From NCBI GenBank assembly GCA_963730365.1, contig CAVSRM010000008.1:248001-312000 (forward strand): DNA of 64,000 nt, read 5' to 3'. The position numbers and the translations under genes are program-made. The DNA is from Fodinibacter sp963730365. GTDB taxonomy: Bacteria > Actinomycetota > Actinomycetes > Actinomycetales > Dermatophilaceae. Shown one piece after another: positions 16,046 to 24,667 of this stretch. The notes below the pieces were generated by a model. The model was given only the letters and a program-made list of their open reading frames with translations, had not been told where the DNA came from and did not search any database. Position 1 is the stretch's first letter. The number at the start of each line of letters is the position of its first letter.

Positions 16046-16687
16046 ATGCGTTCCACCCGTATGACGATCGCCGCCCTGGCCCTCGCCCTTCCGCTCTCGC
16101 TCGCCGCGTGTGGTTCGGACTCCGAGGCCCCGGCTGCGTCCACCGACACCACGAGCTCGTCCGCCGCGGCAGCCAGCCCCTCCGAAACCGAGTCGGCGCC
16201 GATGGAGAACGCGTCGATGCCCTTCGGTCCCGGCTGCGCCTCGGTGCCCGCCGACGGCGCGGGGTCCTTCGACGGCATGGCGTCCGATCCGGTCGCCACC
16301 GCCGCGAGCAACAACCCCCTCCTCTCCACCCTGGTGACGGCGGTCGGCGAGGCAGAGCTCGGCGAGACGCTGAACACCACCCAGGACATCACCGTCTTCG
16401 CGCCGACCAACGACGCGTTCGCCGCGATGGACCAGGCAACCCTCGACAAGGCGATGGCCGACCCGACGGGCCTGCTCACGACCGTCCTGACCGGTCACGT
16501 CGTCGAGGGCCGGCTGGCCCCGGACCAGCTCGCCGGTGAGCACGAGACTCTGGCGGGCACCATGATCACCGTGGAGGGGTCCGGCGAGGACTTCACCGTC
16601 GGGGATGCCGCGGTCGTCTGCGGGAACGTGCAGACCGCCAATGCCACGGTCTACATCATCGACGGTGTCCTGCTCCCCTCGAGCTGA
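16046..16687 (+). CDS. Fasciclin (FAS1) domain lipoprotein, MPT83/MPT70-like
   Basis: A 213-residue secreted lipoprotein. The signal peptide ends in the lipobox L-A-A-C (Cys22), followed by a Ser/Ala/Glu-rich linker. The FAS1 domain covers about residues 75-213 (D-I-T-V-F-A-P-T-N-D-A-F, then Y-I-I-D-G-V-L-L-P). AAGGAG lies nine bases before the ATG. The homologous mycobacterial proteins MPT83 and MPT70 are SigK targets, and here sigK follows 12 bp downstream on the same strand. Confidence 0.9.
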   Translation: MRSTRMTIAALALALPLSLAACGSDSEAPAASTDTTSSSAAAASPSETESAPMENASMPFGPGCASVPADGAGSFDGMASDPVATAASNNPLLSTLVTAVGEAELGETLNTTQDITVFAPTNDAFAAMDQATLDKAMADPTGLLTTVLTGHVVEGRLAPDQLAGEHETLAGTMITVEGSGEDFTVGDAAVVCGNVQTANATVYIIDGVLLPSS

Positions 16688-16699
16688 CGGCCAGGGTCC

Positions 16700-17317
16700 A
16701 TGATGGTCTCCATGTCAGCCGCCTCCTCCGATGCCACGGCGTCGGGGGAGGCGGCTGCCCGCACCTCCGGCGGGCCCGACCTCGCCGCGCTGCTCCGGGC
16801 CTCGGCCCGGGGGGACGAGGCGGCCTTCGCCGAGCTGTACGACGCCACGTCCCGCCGCATCTTCGGGCTGGTCCTGCGCGTCGTGAGGGACCACGCGATG
16901 TCCGAGGAAGTGACCCAGGAGGTCTACCTCGACATCTGGCGGCACTGCGCACGCTTCGACGCGGCGAAGGGCAGCCCCCTGTCGTGGCTCATGACCATCG
17001 CGCACCGTGCCGCGGTCGACCGGGTGCGGGCGAGCGAGGCGTCGCGACGTCGCGACGACGCGCACGCCGTCAAGCACCAGGATCGCGACTTCGACACCAC
17101 CGCCGAGTCCGCCCACGCCTCACTGGAGGCGCAGCGGGTACGGCGCGCACTCTCCACCCTGACCGACGCCCAGCGCAGCGCGGTCGAGCTGGCCTACCTC
17201 GGTGGCTACACGCACACCGAGGTGGCGCGGCTGCTCGACCTCCCGCTGGGCACCGCGAAGACCCGCATCCGAGACGGACTGATCCGTCTTCGAGACACGA
17301 TGGGAGTACCGGCATGA
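16700..17317 (+). CDS. sigK: ECF sigma factor SigK
   Basis: A 205-residue group IV sigma factor. Region 2 spans about residues 40-112 (D-E-A-A-F-A-E-L-Y-D to H-R-A-A-V-D-R-V-R) and region 4 about 145-200 (L-A-Y-L-G-G-Y-T-H-T-E-V-A-R-L-L-D-L-P-L-G-T). It overlaps rskA by four bases (ATGA), the standard layout of a sigma factor with its anti-sigma factor, and follows a fasciclin gene. The start is uncertain between ATGs at 16700, 16703 and 16712, none with a good ribosome site. Confidence 0.88.
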   Translation: MMVSMSAASSDATASGEAAARTSGGPDLAALLRASARGDEAAFAELYDATSRRIFGLVLRVVRDHAMSEEVTQEVYLDIWRHCARFDAAKGSPLSWLMTIAHRAAVDRVRASEASRRRDDAHAVKHQDRDFDTTAESAHASLEAQRVRRALSTLTDAQRSAVELAYLGGYTHTEVARLLDLPLGTAKTRIRDGLIRLRDTMGVPA

Positions 17318-18192
17318 GCCCCGACCTGCACCACCTGTCCGGCGCCTATGCGGTCGACGCCCTCGACGACGACGAGCGCACGTCCTTCGAGCAGCACCTC
17401 GCGGTGTGTGCCGACTGCCGCGCCGAGGTCGCCGAGCTGTCCGCCGCAGCCCACTCCCTCGGATCCCTGACCGAGGCCGCCCCCTCCCCTGCCCTGCGCG
17501 CGTCCGTCCTGGCCGGCATCACCCGGGCCAGGCCACTGCCGCCGCTCGCCCCGGATGCCGCGGCCCCCGCCGTCGCGGGAGAGGCCGCCGATGCCGAGAG
17601 CCCCGCCGAGCCGCCCCCCGGACCACCGACCGGGGCACCGACGGCGGCCCCGGTCACCGCCCAGGAGTCCGATCCGGCCCCCGAGCGCGACGAGCACGAG
17701 CAGGCGCTCTCCGAGCAGGCGGAAACCGCCACGGTGGTCCCCCTGTTCCGGCGCACCTCCACGTGGTTCGCTGCCGCTGCGGCAGCCGTGCTGCTCGCGG
17801 TCGGCGGCATCGCGTGGAGCCCGTGGAACGGCGGTGAGGAGTCCATCTCGGCGATCGAGCAGGTCTCCGCCGCGCCTGACGCCACCACGGTGAAAGGAGA
17901 GCAGGGATCGCTGACCGCCGAGGTCGCCTACAGCCGCGAGCTCGGCCAGTCCGCCATCTCGGTGAACGGCCTCCCGCCTGCACCCGAAGGGAAGGCCTAC
18001 CAGCTCTGGTACTTCGCGGCCGACGACTCCATCACCTCGGCGGGCCTGCTCGCCACGGGCGACGACGGCACCGGCGAGCAGCTCCTCGAGGGTGACGCCA
18101 ACGCCGCCACGGGCGTCGGAGTGACCCTTGAGCCGGCCGGCGGTTCCGACCAGCCGACGACCGACCCGCTCGTCATCATCTCGCTGGCCTGA
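17314..18192 (+). CDS. rskA: Anti-sigma-K factor RskA
   Basis: A 292-residue membrane protein. The cytoplasmic anti-sigma zinc finger has His28-x3-Cys32-x2-Cys35, followed by a long Pro/Ala/Glu-rich linker (about 60-140), one membrane helix (151-168) and an extracytoplasmic RskA domain (about 190-292; A-Y-Q-L-W-Y-F near the middle). It should hold SigK inactive until regulated proteolysis. The linker is unusually long and low-complexity. It is translationally coupled to sigK. Confidence 0.92.
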   Translation: MSPDLHHLSGAYAVDALDDDERTSFEQHLAVCADCRAEVAELSAAAHSLGSLTEAAPSPALRASVLAGITRARPLPPLAPDAAAPAVAGEAADAESPAEPPPGPPTGAPTAAPVTAQESDPAPERDEHEQALSEQAETATVVPLFRRTSTWFAAAAAAVLLAVGGIAWSPWNGGEESISAIEQVSAAPDATTVKGEQGSLTAEVAYSRELGQSAISVNGLPPAPEGKAYQLWYFAADDSITSAGLLATGDDGTGEQLLEGDANAATGVGVTLEPAGGSDQPTTDPLVIISLA

Positions 18193-18297
18193 GTCCGCAC
18201 TCGCGCCGGGTCCCCTCCCCGCGCACCTCCTTCCTCCGGTCCGGATGCCGGTGCCGCGCCGTCTTGCGGCGCGTCACCGGTGACCCGACGGGCGACG

Positions 18298-19161
18298 TCA
18301 GGGAGATCGCGGCGTGCGAAGGCTCGAGGCGACGGTCTCCAGCACCCTCTCGTCGCCGGCATACGGGCCATCGGCCCTCGGCCAGTGCGTCACGACATCC
18401 GTGAAGCCCAGGTCGGCCGCCCGCCCGGCCATCTCGGCGTACAGGCCGGCGGACTCGAGGGAGAACCTCGGCGAGGAGTCCAGGGAGAGAACGCGGCCGA
18501 CGGGCCTCTGACCGCAGTCCGCCAGGGCTCCCTCGAAGCGCTCGACGAGGGTCGCGACGTGCGCGAACCAGCCCTCGATCGTCTCGCCCTTCCCGCCGTA
18601 GGTGACCCACGCGTCACCGAAGGTCGCTGCGAGGCGGATCGATCTCGGACCGTTGGCCGCGATGTAGAACGGCACGTGGTCGCGCACGGGCGCGGGCGCG
18701 GTGCGGGCGTCCTCGGTCGTGAACCACGCACCCGCGTGGTCGACGTGGTCCTCGCGCAGCAGCCGGTCGAGCAGCGGCACGAACTCGTGGAATCTGGCCA
18801 CCCGGTCGCCGAGGGTCAGGTTCGCGCCGATGATCCGCGAGTCCAAATCCCCTCCGGTGCCGAGGCCGCACAGGAAGCGCCCACCCGTGAGGTCGTCGAG
18901 CGTGAGGACGTCACGGGCGTAGGTGTAGGGGTGCCGGTAGTTCGGCGAGGACACGAAGGTCCCGAGACCGATCGTCGAGGTCACCCCCGCCGCAGCCGCG
19001 AGCGTGGGGACGGCCGCGAACCACGGCACGCCGACGAGCCCGCCCCAGACGAGGTGGTCGTAGGTCCATGCGTGGTCGAAGCCCATGTCCTCGGCCGCGG
19101 TCCACCGCGGCGCAGCCTGGGTCCAGGTGCCCTCGGGGAGGATGGTGATGCCGTGGCGCAC
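18298..19161 (-). CDS. LLM-class (F420- or FMN-dependent) oxidoreductase
   Basis: A 287-residue TIM-barrel protein of the luciferase-like monooxygenase class (G-F-D-H-A-W-T-Y-D-H-L-V-W-G-G near residues 27-42, then G-L-G-T-G-G-D-L-D). In actinobacteria many such proteins use F420; the sequence does not decide the cofactor or substrate. The sterol-carrier-like gene starts upstream on the same strand, with its stop three bases before this start, so the two are an operon. Confidence 0.8.
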   Translation of the reverse strand: MRHGITILPEGTWTQAAPRWTAAEDMGFDHAWTYDHLVWGGLVGVPWFAAVPTLAAAAGVTSTIGLGTFVSSPNYRHPYTYARDVLTLDDLTGGRFLCGLGTGGDLDSRIIGANLTLGDRVARFHEFVPLLDRLLREDHVDHAGAWFTTEDARTAPAPVRDHVPFYIAANGPRSIRLAATFGDAWVTYGGKGETIEGWFAHVATLVERFEGALADCGQRPVGRVLSLDSSPRFSLESAGLYAEMAGRAADLGFTDVVTHWPRADGPYAGDERVLETVASSLRTPRSP

Positions 19162-19164
19162 GCG

Positions 19165-19545
19165 TCACTGCCTTCGTGGGGGATCGGACAGGGGGAGCAG
19201 CGCGTCGAGTGAGGCCCGTGTCCCGCTGACCCGCAGGACGCCCTCCGCGAGCGCCTGCGCCCACGTCATCCCCCCGGTCGCCAGGAGCAGCCAGGTCTGT
19301 GCGTCGGTCTCGACGACGTTCGGTGGCGTGCCGCGGGTGTGGGTGGGTCCCTCGATGCACTGCACCGCACCGAACGGCGGAACCCGCACCTCGACGCTGC
19401 GCCCCGGATGGCGCTCCGCGAGCTCCTCGAGCGCGTAGCGCACCGCGGTGCCCCTGGTGGCCCGGTTGATGTCGTCGGGCGCGGCCCGCCACTCGGCCAA
19501 TGCCGCGCGACCGGCGGCGACGGGTGTGCGGCGGCGGGACGTCAT
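19165..19545 (-). CDS. Sterol-carrier-family (SCP2-like) protein
   Basis: A 126-residue soluble protein. The central part (V-R-Y-A-L-E-E-L-A-E-R-H-P-G-R-S-V-E-V-R-V-P-P-F-G-A) and the end (T-W-L-L-L-A-T-G-G-M-T-W-A-Q-A) match small SCP2-fold proteins of actinobacteria, often located near pur genes. They are presumed to bind lipid or another hydrophobic ligand; no function is proven. The start at 19545 is preferred over an upstream in-frame ATG at 19629 that would overlap the divergent gene. Confidence 0.7.
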   Translation of the reverse strand: MTSRRRTPVAAGRAALAEWRAAPDDINRATRGTAVRYALEELAERHPGRSVEVRVPPFGAVQCIEGPTHTRGTPPNVVETDAQTWLLLATGGMTWAQALAEGVLRVSGTRASLDALLPLSDPPRRQ

Positions 19546-19583
19546 GCGGCCAATCGTATGGGTGGCCGTCTCGGACGAGCGCG

Positions 19584-19589
19584 TAGCCT
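19584..19589 (+). promoter_or_regulatory. -10 box of a leaderless promoter
   Basis: TAGCCT is followed by six bases and then the GTG at 19596. Confidence 0.55.
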
Positions 19590-19595
19590 GCCGGG

Positions 19596-20402
19596 GTGGA
19601 GGAGCCGGTGTTCGAGCGCGAGGGGTCACTCGTCACCGTCGTCGTCGACGGCCAGCCGCAGTCCGCCGTCGACCTCGACGACCCCGGTCGGCTCGACTTC
19701 GAGTACGTCCAGCACCTCGCCCTGGGCGTCGACGCCCTCTGCCCCGCCGGTCGGTTGCGGGTCACGCACGTCGGCGGCGCGGGACTCACGCTGGCGAGGT
19801 GGGTGGAGCACACACGCCCCGGATCACCGCAGATCGTCCTCGAGCCCGAGGCGCTGCTCACCGAACAGGTCCGCCGCGAGCTCCCCCTGCCCCGCGGCCA
19901 CCGGATCAGGGTGCGCCCCGTCGACGGCGCCACCGGGGTGGCCGCGCTCGCCGACGGCAGCGCCGATCTCGTCGTCGTGGACGCGTACGCCGGTGGGTGT
20001 GTGCCTCCGGAGCTCGCCACCGTCGAGTGGTGGTCGGACGTGGGCCGGGTGCTCGCGCCCGGTGGGTTCGTGCTCGCCAACGTCGCGGACGAGCCGGGCC
20101 TTCACTATGCGGCGCGGGTCGCCGCGGGGGCCCGTGAGGCGCTCGGGAACGTGGCGTTCCTCGGCCTGCACGAGGTGCTCAAGGGCAAGCGGTTCGGGAA
20201 CCTCGTGCTCGTGGCCTCGGGGTCCGCGCTGGACCTCTACACGCTGCGCCGCGCCACGGCGTCCGCCCCCTTGCCCACGGGCGTGCTGGGGTGGGACGAG
20301 GTGGCGCGCCGTCGGCCGGGGGCGAAGCCGTTCAGCGAAGCGTCAGGGGACACCGTCCGCTCGCCCGAGCCCCCGCAGCGGGGGGCGTGGCGACGTCGCT
20401 GA
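19596..20402 (+). CDS. Spermidine synthase-like methyltransferase-fold protein
   Basis: A 268-residue protein with a Rossmann nucleotide-binding core: V-T-H-V-G-G-A-G-L-T-L-A-R (around residues 55-67) and V-V-V-D-A-Y-A-G-G (around 126-134) match the spermidine synthase family. It lacks a partner S-adenosylmethionine decarboxylase, and actinobacterial proteins like this may not make polyamines at all. The GTG start follows a TANNNT box by six bases. It converges with purL. Confidence 0.75.
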   Translation: MEEPVFEREGSLVTVVVDGQPQSAVDLDDPGRLDFEYVQHLALGVDALCPAGRLRVTHVGGAGLTLARWVEHTRPGSPQIVLEPEALLTEQVRRELPLPRGHRIRVRPVDGATGVAALADGSADLVVVDAYAGGCVPPELATVEWWSDVGRVLAPGGFVLANVADEPGLHYAARVAAGAREALGNVAFLGLHEVLKGKRFGNLVLVASGSALDLYTLRRATASAPLPTGVLGWDEVARRRPGAKPFSEASGDTVRSPEPPQRGAWRRR

Positions 20403-20480
20403 GACGTCGCGCCGGACCATGCCGTCGAGGTGGTCACCGCTCGCCCGGAGCTCACGCACCAGGGCCGTCCGTGGCGTCCC

Positions 20481-23400
20481 TCAGCCGACCCAGACCCGGG
20501 CGTTGCGGAACATCCTCAGCCACGGGCTCTCCTGCTCGATCGGCGCCGAGGTCCACGACATCTGCGCGTTTCGGGCCACCCGCTCCGGGTGCGGCATCAT
20601 CGCGGTGAAGCGGCCGTCGGTCGTCGTCACGGCCGTCAACCCGCCCGGAGATCCGTTGGGGTTGAAGGGGTATGCCGTCGCCGGGTCGCCGTGGTGGTCC
20701 ACGAACCGCGCGACCCGCTCGACGGCCCCGGAGTCCCCGCGGGCAGAGAAGTCGGCGAAGCCCTCACCGTGGGCGACCGCGATCGGGATCTGGCTCCCGG
20801 CCATGCCCCCGGTGAGGATCGACGGTGACTCGAGCACCTCGACGAGGGTCAGCCGTGCCTCGTACTGCTCCGAGAGGTTGCGCGTGAAGCGCGGCCACGA
20901 CTGTGCGCCCGGGATGAGGTCGGCCAGGGCCGCGAACATCTGGCACCCGTTGCAGATGCCCAGACCGAAGGTGTCCTCGCGGTGGAAGAACTCCCGGAAC
21001 ATCGACGTGAGCGAGTCGTTGAAGAGCACCGACCGCGCCCAGCCCTCGCCGGCGCCGAGGGTGTCGCCGTAGGAGAAGCCACCGGCGGCAACTAGACCGG
21101 TGAAGCCCGAGAGGTCGGTCCGCCCGGACTGGAGATCGGTCATGTGCACGTCGTAGGCGTCGAAACCCGCTCTGTCGAAGGCGAATGCCGTCTCGACGTG
21201 GGAGTTGACCCCCTGTTCGCGGAGCACGGCGATGCTGGGCCGGACACCCCGTGAGACGAAGGGTGCGGCGACGTCATCGGTCGGGTCGAAGGTCGGCCGG
21301 ACGACGAGGCCCGGGTCGTCGTCGGAGCCGAACGCCGCGTGTTCCTCCGCGGCGCAGGCGGGGTTGTCGCGCAGGGTCGAGATGCGCCATGACACCTCGT
21401 CCCAGGCCTGCGCGAGGTCGCGCAGGGACTCGTCGACCACCGGCTCGCCCGAGATGACGACCCGCACCCGACGGCCGGTGGAGGTCGCTCCCACGACCGA
21501 GGTCAGCTCGGCCAGTCCGTGCTCGGCGAGCACGGCCTGCACGGTGGCGAGGTCGGCCGACGGGACACCCAGGACGACTCCGAGCTCCTCCGCGAAGAGC
21601 GCCGGGACGGAGGGGACCGTGACATCCACGCCGACAGCACCGGCAAAAGCCATCTCGCACAGGGCGGTCCAGAGACCACCGTCCGAGCGGTCGTGGTAGG
21701 TGACGTCGACACCCTCGGCGCGCAGCGCAGCGAGTGCGGCCGCCAGCGAGACCAGTCGCTGGGGGTCGTCGAGGTCGGGCACCTCCCGGCCGAACGCCCC
21801 GGAGACCTGCGCGAGCATCGAGCCGCCCACTCGGTCGCGGCCCGCGCCGAGGTCGACGAGCACCAGGGTGGAGTCGTCGCGCAGCTGCGGGGTCCACGTG
21901 CCACGCACGTCGTCGAGGGACGCGAAGGCCGTGACGACGAGCGACACCGGCGACGTGACCTGCCGCGCCTCTCCCGACTGCGGGTCGTTCCATCGTGTGC
22001 GCATCGACAGGGAGTCCTTGCCCACGGGCACCGAGATTCCGAGTGCAGGGCAGAGGTCCATCGCCACCGACTCGACGGTGTCGTAGAGCGCGGCGTCCTC
22101 GCCGGGTTCGCCGCAGGCCGCCATCCAGTTGCAGGACAGCTTGACCCCACGCAACGTGATCGGAGCGGCCATGAGGTTCGTCAGCGCCTCACCGACGGCC
22201 ATCCGCCCGGAGGCGGGTGCGTCCACGGCGGCGAGCGGCATCCGCTCGCCCGACGCCATCGCCTCCCCCGCGAGCCCCGCGTGGTCGGCGAGGGTCACGG
22301 CCACGTCGGCGACGGGGACCTGCCACGGCCCGACCATCTGGTCGCGGTGGGTGAGACCCCCCACGGTGCGGTCGGCGATGGTCACGAGGAACCGCTTGCT
22401 CGCCACGGTGGGGTGGCGCAGCACCCGGTAGGCCGCCTCACGCACGTCGACGGCATCGACGTCGAAGTCGTCGCCGGAGCGCACCACGCGACCCACGTCG
22501 CGGGTCATCCTCGGCGGCTTGCCGAGGAGAACCTCCATCGGCATGTCGATGGCGCGGTCCTCGCCCGCGACGTCGTCCGGCCCCTCGGCCAGGACGATGA
22601 GGCCGTCATCGCGCGCCACGCCCACCACGGCGAACGGGCACCGCTCCCGTTCGCAGAGGGCCGCGAACCGCGAGAGCGACTCCGGGGCCAGGGCCACAAC
22701 GTAGCGCTCCTGGGACTCGTTGCACCAGATCTCCTTGGGTGCCAGCCCGCTCTCCTCCACCGGCACCGCGGAGAGGTCGAACCGCGCGCCGAGGCCGGCA
22801 CCGTCGACCAGCTCGGGGAAGGCGTTGGAGATGCCTCCTGCCCCCACGTCGTGGATCGCCAGGATCGGGTTGTCCGCGCCGAGGCTCCAGCAGTGGTTGA
22901 CCACCTCCTGGGCGCGCCGCTGGATCTCGGGGTTGCCGCGCTGCACGGAGTCGAAGTCGAGGTCAGCGGCATTCGACCCCGCCGCCATCGACGACGCGGC
23001 GCCGCCGCCCATGCCGATGCGCATCCCCGGGCCGCCGAACTGGATGAGGAGGGTGCCCGCAGGAAAGACGATCTTCCCGGTGAGCTCCGCGCTGATCGTG
23101 CCGAGCCCGCCCGCGCTCATGATCGGCTTGTGGAACCCCCTCCGCACGCCGTCGACGCTCTGCTCGTAGACCCGGAAGAAGCCACCGAGCCCGGGCCGAC
23201 CGAACTCGTTGTTGAAGGCCGCCGCTCCGATCGGGCCGTCGATCATGATGTCGAGCGGTGTCGCGATGTGCCCGGGTGCACCGTATTCGTCACCCTCCCA
23301 GGGTTCCTCGTGACCTGGCAGGCGAAGGTTGGAGACGGCGAACCCGGTCAGGCCGGCCTTCGGCTGAGAGCCCCGACCCGTGGCGCCCTCGTCGCGGATC

Positions 23401-24389
23401 TCACCGCCAGCGCCGGTCGCGGCGCCGGGAAAGGGGGAGATCGCCGTGGGGTGGTTGTGCGTCTCCACCTTCATGAGGACGTGCACCTCGCCCTCCCGCC
23501 CGGAGTACCGGCTGGGCCCGTCGGCCTCCTCGGGGAGCCATCGGACCCGCGGCCCGCCGACCATGACGGAGGCGTTGTCCTTGTAGGCGATGACGGTGCC
23601 CTCGCCGGCAACCTCCTCCGTGTGCCGGATCATGCCGAAGAGCGAGCGCGACTGGACCGTGCTGTCGAGCACGAAGTCGGCGTTGAAGATCTTGTGCCGG
23701 CAGTGCTCGGAGTTGGCCTGCGCGAACATCATCAGCTCGACGTCGGTCGGGTTGCGGCGCAGCCCCGTGAAGGCCTCGACGAGGTAGTCGACCTCGTCGT
23801 CGGAGAGGGCCAGCCCGTAGGCCGTGTCGGCCTCCTCGATCGCGACCCGGCCACGGCCGAGCACGTCGACGTGCTCCATCGGCTCCGCCTCGCGCTCGTC
23901 GAAGAGGGCCGCCGTGGCCTCGACGCTCGTGAGCGCCGTCTCGGTCATCCGGTCGTGGAGCACGTCTGCGCACTCCGTCCACTGCTCGTCGGTGAGCGCC
24001 GAGGACACCTCGAGGTCGTAGGAGGTCACGCGCTCGACGCGGCGCACGTCGACCCCGCAACTGTGGGCGATGTCGGTGGCCTTGGACGCCCAGGGGGAGA
24101 GGGTTCCGAGCCGTGGCGCGACGACGACGGTGGTGTGGAGGGCGCCGGTGCCACCACCCGCGTGGAGGTCGTGCGCCGGCTCGCCGTAGGTGAGCAAACG
24201 GGTCACGGCCTCGCGCGTGGAGTCCTCCAGGGCGCGCTCACTGGCCACCCAGTGGACGAACCGGCCGGAGACGCCCACGACCTCGGGGACGGCCGCCTGC
24301 AGCCGGGCGAGGAGGGCTGCGGCGCGGAAGCCGGAAAGGGCGTTGCCCCCCGGGACGGTGGTCAGCACGAGGTCGTGCGACGAGGTCAT
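20481..24389 (-). CDS. purL: Phosphoribosylformylglycinamidine synthase, single-chain (large) type
   Basis: A 1302-residue enzyme that converts FGAR, glutamine and ATP to FGAM. An N-terminal PurS-like region and linker are followed by two FGAM synthase halves, then a class I glutaminase (from about 1030) with nucleophile Cys1146 in G-I-C-N-G-C and the His1267/Glu1269 pair in M-P-H-P-E-R. This is the fused form known from Escherichia coli and eukaryotes, whereas most actinobacteria use separate PurS, PurQ and small PurL. GGGAG precedes the ATG, and a TAGCCT -10 box lies about 50 bp upstream beside the tandem repeat array. Confidence 0.95.
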   Translation of the reverse strand: MTSSHDLVLTTVPGGNALSGFRAAALLARLQAAVPEVVGVSGRFVHWVASERALEDSTREAVTRLLTYGEPAHDLHAGGGTGALHTTVVVAPRLGTLSPWASKATDIAHSCGVDVRRVERVTSYDLEVSSALTDEQWTECADVLHDRMTETALTSVEATAALFDEREAEPMEHVDVLGRGRVAIEEADTAYGLALSDDEVDYLVEAFTGLRRNPTDVELMMFAQANSEHCRHKIFNADFVLDSTVQSRSLFGMIRHTEEVAGEGTVIAYKDNASVMVGGPRVRWLPEEADGPSRYSGREGEVHVLMKVETHNHPTAISPFPGAATGAGGEIRDEGATGRGSQPKAGLTGFAVSNLRLPGHEEPWEGDEYGAPGHIATPLDIMIDGPIGAAAFNNEFGRPGLGGFFRVYEQSVDGVRRGFHKPIMSAGGLGTISAELTGKIVFPAGTLLIQFGGPGMRIGMGGGAASSMAAGSNAADLDFDSVQRGNPEIQRRAQEVVNHCWSLGADNPILAIHDVGAGGISNAFPELVDGAGLGARFDLSAVPVEESGLAPKEIWCNESQERYVVALAPESLSRFAALCERERCPFAVVGVARDDGLIVLAEGPDDVAGEDRAIDMPMEVLLGKPPRMTRDVGRVVRSGDDFDVDAVDVREAAYRVLRHPTVASKRFLVTIADRTVGGLTHRDQMVGPWQVPVADVAVTLADHAGLAGEAMASGERMPLAAVDAPASGRMAVGEALTNLMAAPITLRGVKLSCNWMAACGEPGEDAALYDTVESVAMDLCPALGISVPVGKDSLSMRTRWNDPQSGEARQVTSPVSLVVTAFASLDDVRGTWTPQLRDDSTLVLVDLGAGRDRVGGSMLAQVSGAFGREVPDLDDPQRLVSLAAALAALRAEGVDVTYHDRSDGGLWTALCEMAFAGAVGVDVTVPSVPALFAEELGVVLGVPSADLATVQAVLAEHGLAELTSVVGATSTGRRVRVVISGEPVVDESLRDLAQAWDEVSWRISTLRDNPACAAEEHAAFGSDDDPGLVVRPTFDPTDDVAAPFVSRGVRPSIAVLREQGVNSHVETAFAFDRAGFDAYDVHMTDLQSGRTDLSGFTGLVAAGGFSYGDTLGAGEGWARSVLFNDSLTSMFREFFHREDTFGLGICNGCQMFAALADLIPGAQSWPRFTRNLSEQYEARLTLVEVLESPSILTGGMAGSQIPIAVAHGEGFADFSARGDSGAVERVARFVDHHGDPATAYPFNPNGSPGGLTAVTTTDGRFTAMMPHPERVARNAQMSWTSAPIEQESPWLRMFRNARVWVG

Positions 24390-24437
24390 TGTCGAGGTCT
24401 CCCGGTGGTGCGGCGCGCGGGGCGGATGCCGGGGTCA

Positions 24438-24443
24438 AGGCTA
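24438..24443 (-). promoter_or_regulatory. Probable -10 box of purL
   Basis: TAGCCT on the minus strand, about 50 bp before the purL ATG. The matching -35 region falls at 24461-24466, inside the first unit of the tandem repeat, so the repeat could affect purL expression. Confidence 0.45.
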
Positions 24444-24455
24444 CCGGCGCGCCAT

Positions 24456-24632
24456 CACCTCGACGCCACACCACCGTTTCGCCACCATGGCGTCCAAACG
24501 CCCCACCGGCGCCCGCACCTCGACGCCACACCACCGTTTCGCCACCATGGCGTCCAAACGCCCCACCGGCGGCCACACCTCGACGGGGCCCCGGGAGTGC
24601 GACACCATGGTGTCGGTCCCCGGGCGGCCGAC
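24456..24632. repeat. Three tandem 60-bp hairpin units between purL and a divergent gene
   Basis: Units start at 24456, 24516 and 24576, each with CACCTCGACG. Units 1 and 2 differ at only two of 60 positions. Unit 3 has diverged but keeps the start and a CCATGG centre. In units 1 and 2, CGTTT and CGCCA pair with TGGCG and AAACG around CCATGG; unit 3 has the perfect 16-bp palindrome CGACACCATGGTGTCG (24600-24615). The array fills most of the 278-bp divergent gap. Confidence 0.9.
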
Positions 24633-24667
24633 CGACACGCCCGTGCACGACGACGGAGGGGATCCCG

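Noticed and set aside
24389..24667. The tandem repeat read as 20-residue protein repeats in frame with the downstream NAD(P)-binding gene.
   Set aside because: The downstream gene has its own strong ribosome site and normal start at 24668, and the repeats fold as hairpins on DNA level. A coding role is not supported.
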